The notes beneath the pieces are model-generated. The model did no database searches. It worked only from the letters and a program-made list of their open reading frames with translations, and was not told where the DNA came from. Shown piece after piece: positions 5,125-5,378 of a stretch of DNA of 5,378 nucleotides (position 1 is its first letter; every line of letters starts with the position of its first letter). A program made the position numbers and the translations under genes. The stretch is from Amarolinea aalborgensis (GTDB lineage: Bacteria; Chloroflexota; Anaerolineae; SSC4; Amarolineaceae), in assembly GCF_900491745.1 (NCBI RefSeq), contig NZ_UETR01000070.1:1-5378 (forward strand), read 5' to 3'.

Positions 5125-5378
5125 TACGCAGCGGCGCCCCGTCAACGGGGCTTGATCCAGACCGCACACCAGCCCGGTTCACCGGGCGCCGTTTTGTAGC
5201 CGGGGGACTTCATCCCCCGGCGATCCCCCGGCGGCGCGCCCCGTCCATCGGAGCCAGCCATTCGCCTGGCGATGAAATCGCCAGGCTACGCAGCGGCGCC
5301 CCGTCAACGGGGCTTGATCCAGACCGCACACCAGCCCGGTTGACCGGGCGCCGTTTTGTAGCCGGGGGACTTCATCCC

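Larger units (their letters stand above)
4972..5378. repeat. Tandem array of a 162-bp, hairpin-rich unit (2.5 copies, continues past the window)
   Basis: GCGCCCCGTCAACGGGGCTT starts at 4972, 5134 and 5296, two steps of exactly 162 bp. The third unit is cut by the window edge after 83 bp. Copies 2 and 3 are nearly identical over the shared part; copy 1 is more diverged, especially at 5069-5099. Each full unit contains four perfect hairpins: GCCCCG/CGGGGC (loop TCAA), GCCCGG/CCGGGC (loop TTCA), a CCGGGG/CCCCGG stem (loop with ACTTCAT) and GCCTGGCGAT/ATCGCCAGGC (loop GAA). There is no credible gene inside. The array fills the 413 bp after the Cys-rich gene and could act as a transcription end or mRNA stabiliser; that is inference. 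Confidence 0.92.

Noticed and set aside
4864..5199. Short frames on both strands in the hairpin array
   Set aside because: Low-complexity Pro/Arg/Gly products made of palindromic repeat DNA; no ribosome binding site.
4972..5378. CRISPR array
   Set aside because: Units are 162 bp and repeat throughout; there are no short identical repeats separated by unique spacers, and no cas genes.

Overview
This GC-rich window looks like chromosomal DNA of a bacterium, most likely a member of the Chloroflexota (Anaerolineae-like). That guess rests on the style of the lipoprotein (a Thr/Lys/Ala/Pro-rich linker after the lipobox), the 41-residue single-span membrane protein, the 99-residue Cys-rich protein, and intergenic spaces full of GC-rich palindromes. 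It is inference; no rRNA or other taxonomic marker is present.

Left part (1-3098, minus strand): the start of a LivJ/K-LivH-LivM branched-chain amino acid type ABC importer, read right to left. A lipoprotein substrate-binding protein comes first (3098-1845). A palindrome-filled spacer of about 126 bp follows. Next are the permeases LivH (1718-573) and LivM (from 568, cut by the window edge), separated by only 4 bp. The two ATPases (LivG, LivF) are not in the window and would be expected beyond position 1. The binding protein is driven by a textbook housekeeping promoter (TTGACA, 17 bp, TATAAT) and a strong ribosome binding site. The hairpin between binding protein and permease genes would fit the usual need for more binding protein than permease.

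Middle (3099-3800): a divergent promoter region in which the plus-strand and minus-strand -35 elements overlap, then a 41-codon gene for a single-span membrane protein of unknown function (3313-3438). About 360 bp without a supported gene follow, holding two copies of an 86-bp direct repeat with an internal 10-bp CGGAT periodicity.

Right part (3801-4965, plus strand): a two-gene unit of an EamA/DMT-family 10-TM transporter and, 13 bp downstream, a 99-residue Cys-rich protein that probably binds metal. From 4972 to the window end lies a tandem array of a 162-bp unit (two full copies and a half). Each full unit carries four perfect hairpins whose stems differ but whose loops share TTCA/TGAA or TCAA/TTGA cores. 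It is the most unusual structure here. The rest is ordinary transport content, and I see no defence system, mobile-element gene, CRISPR array or RNA gene.
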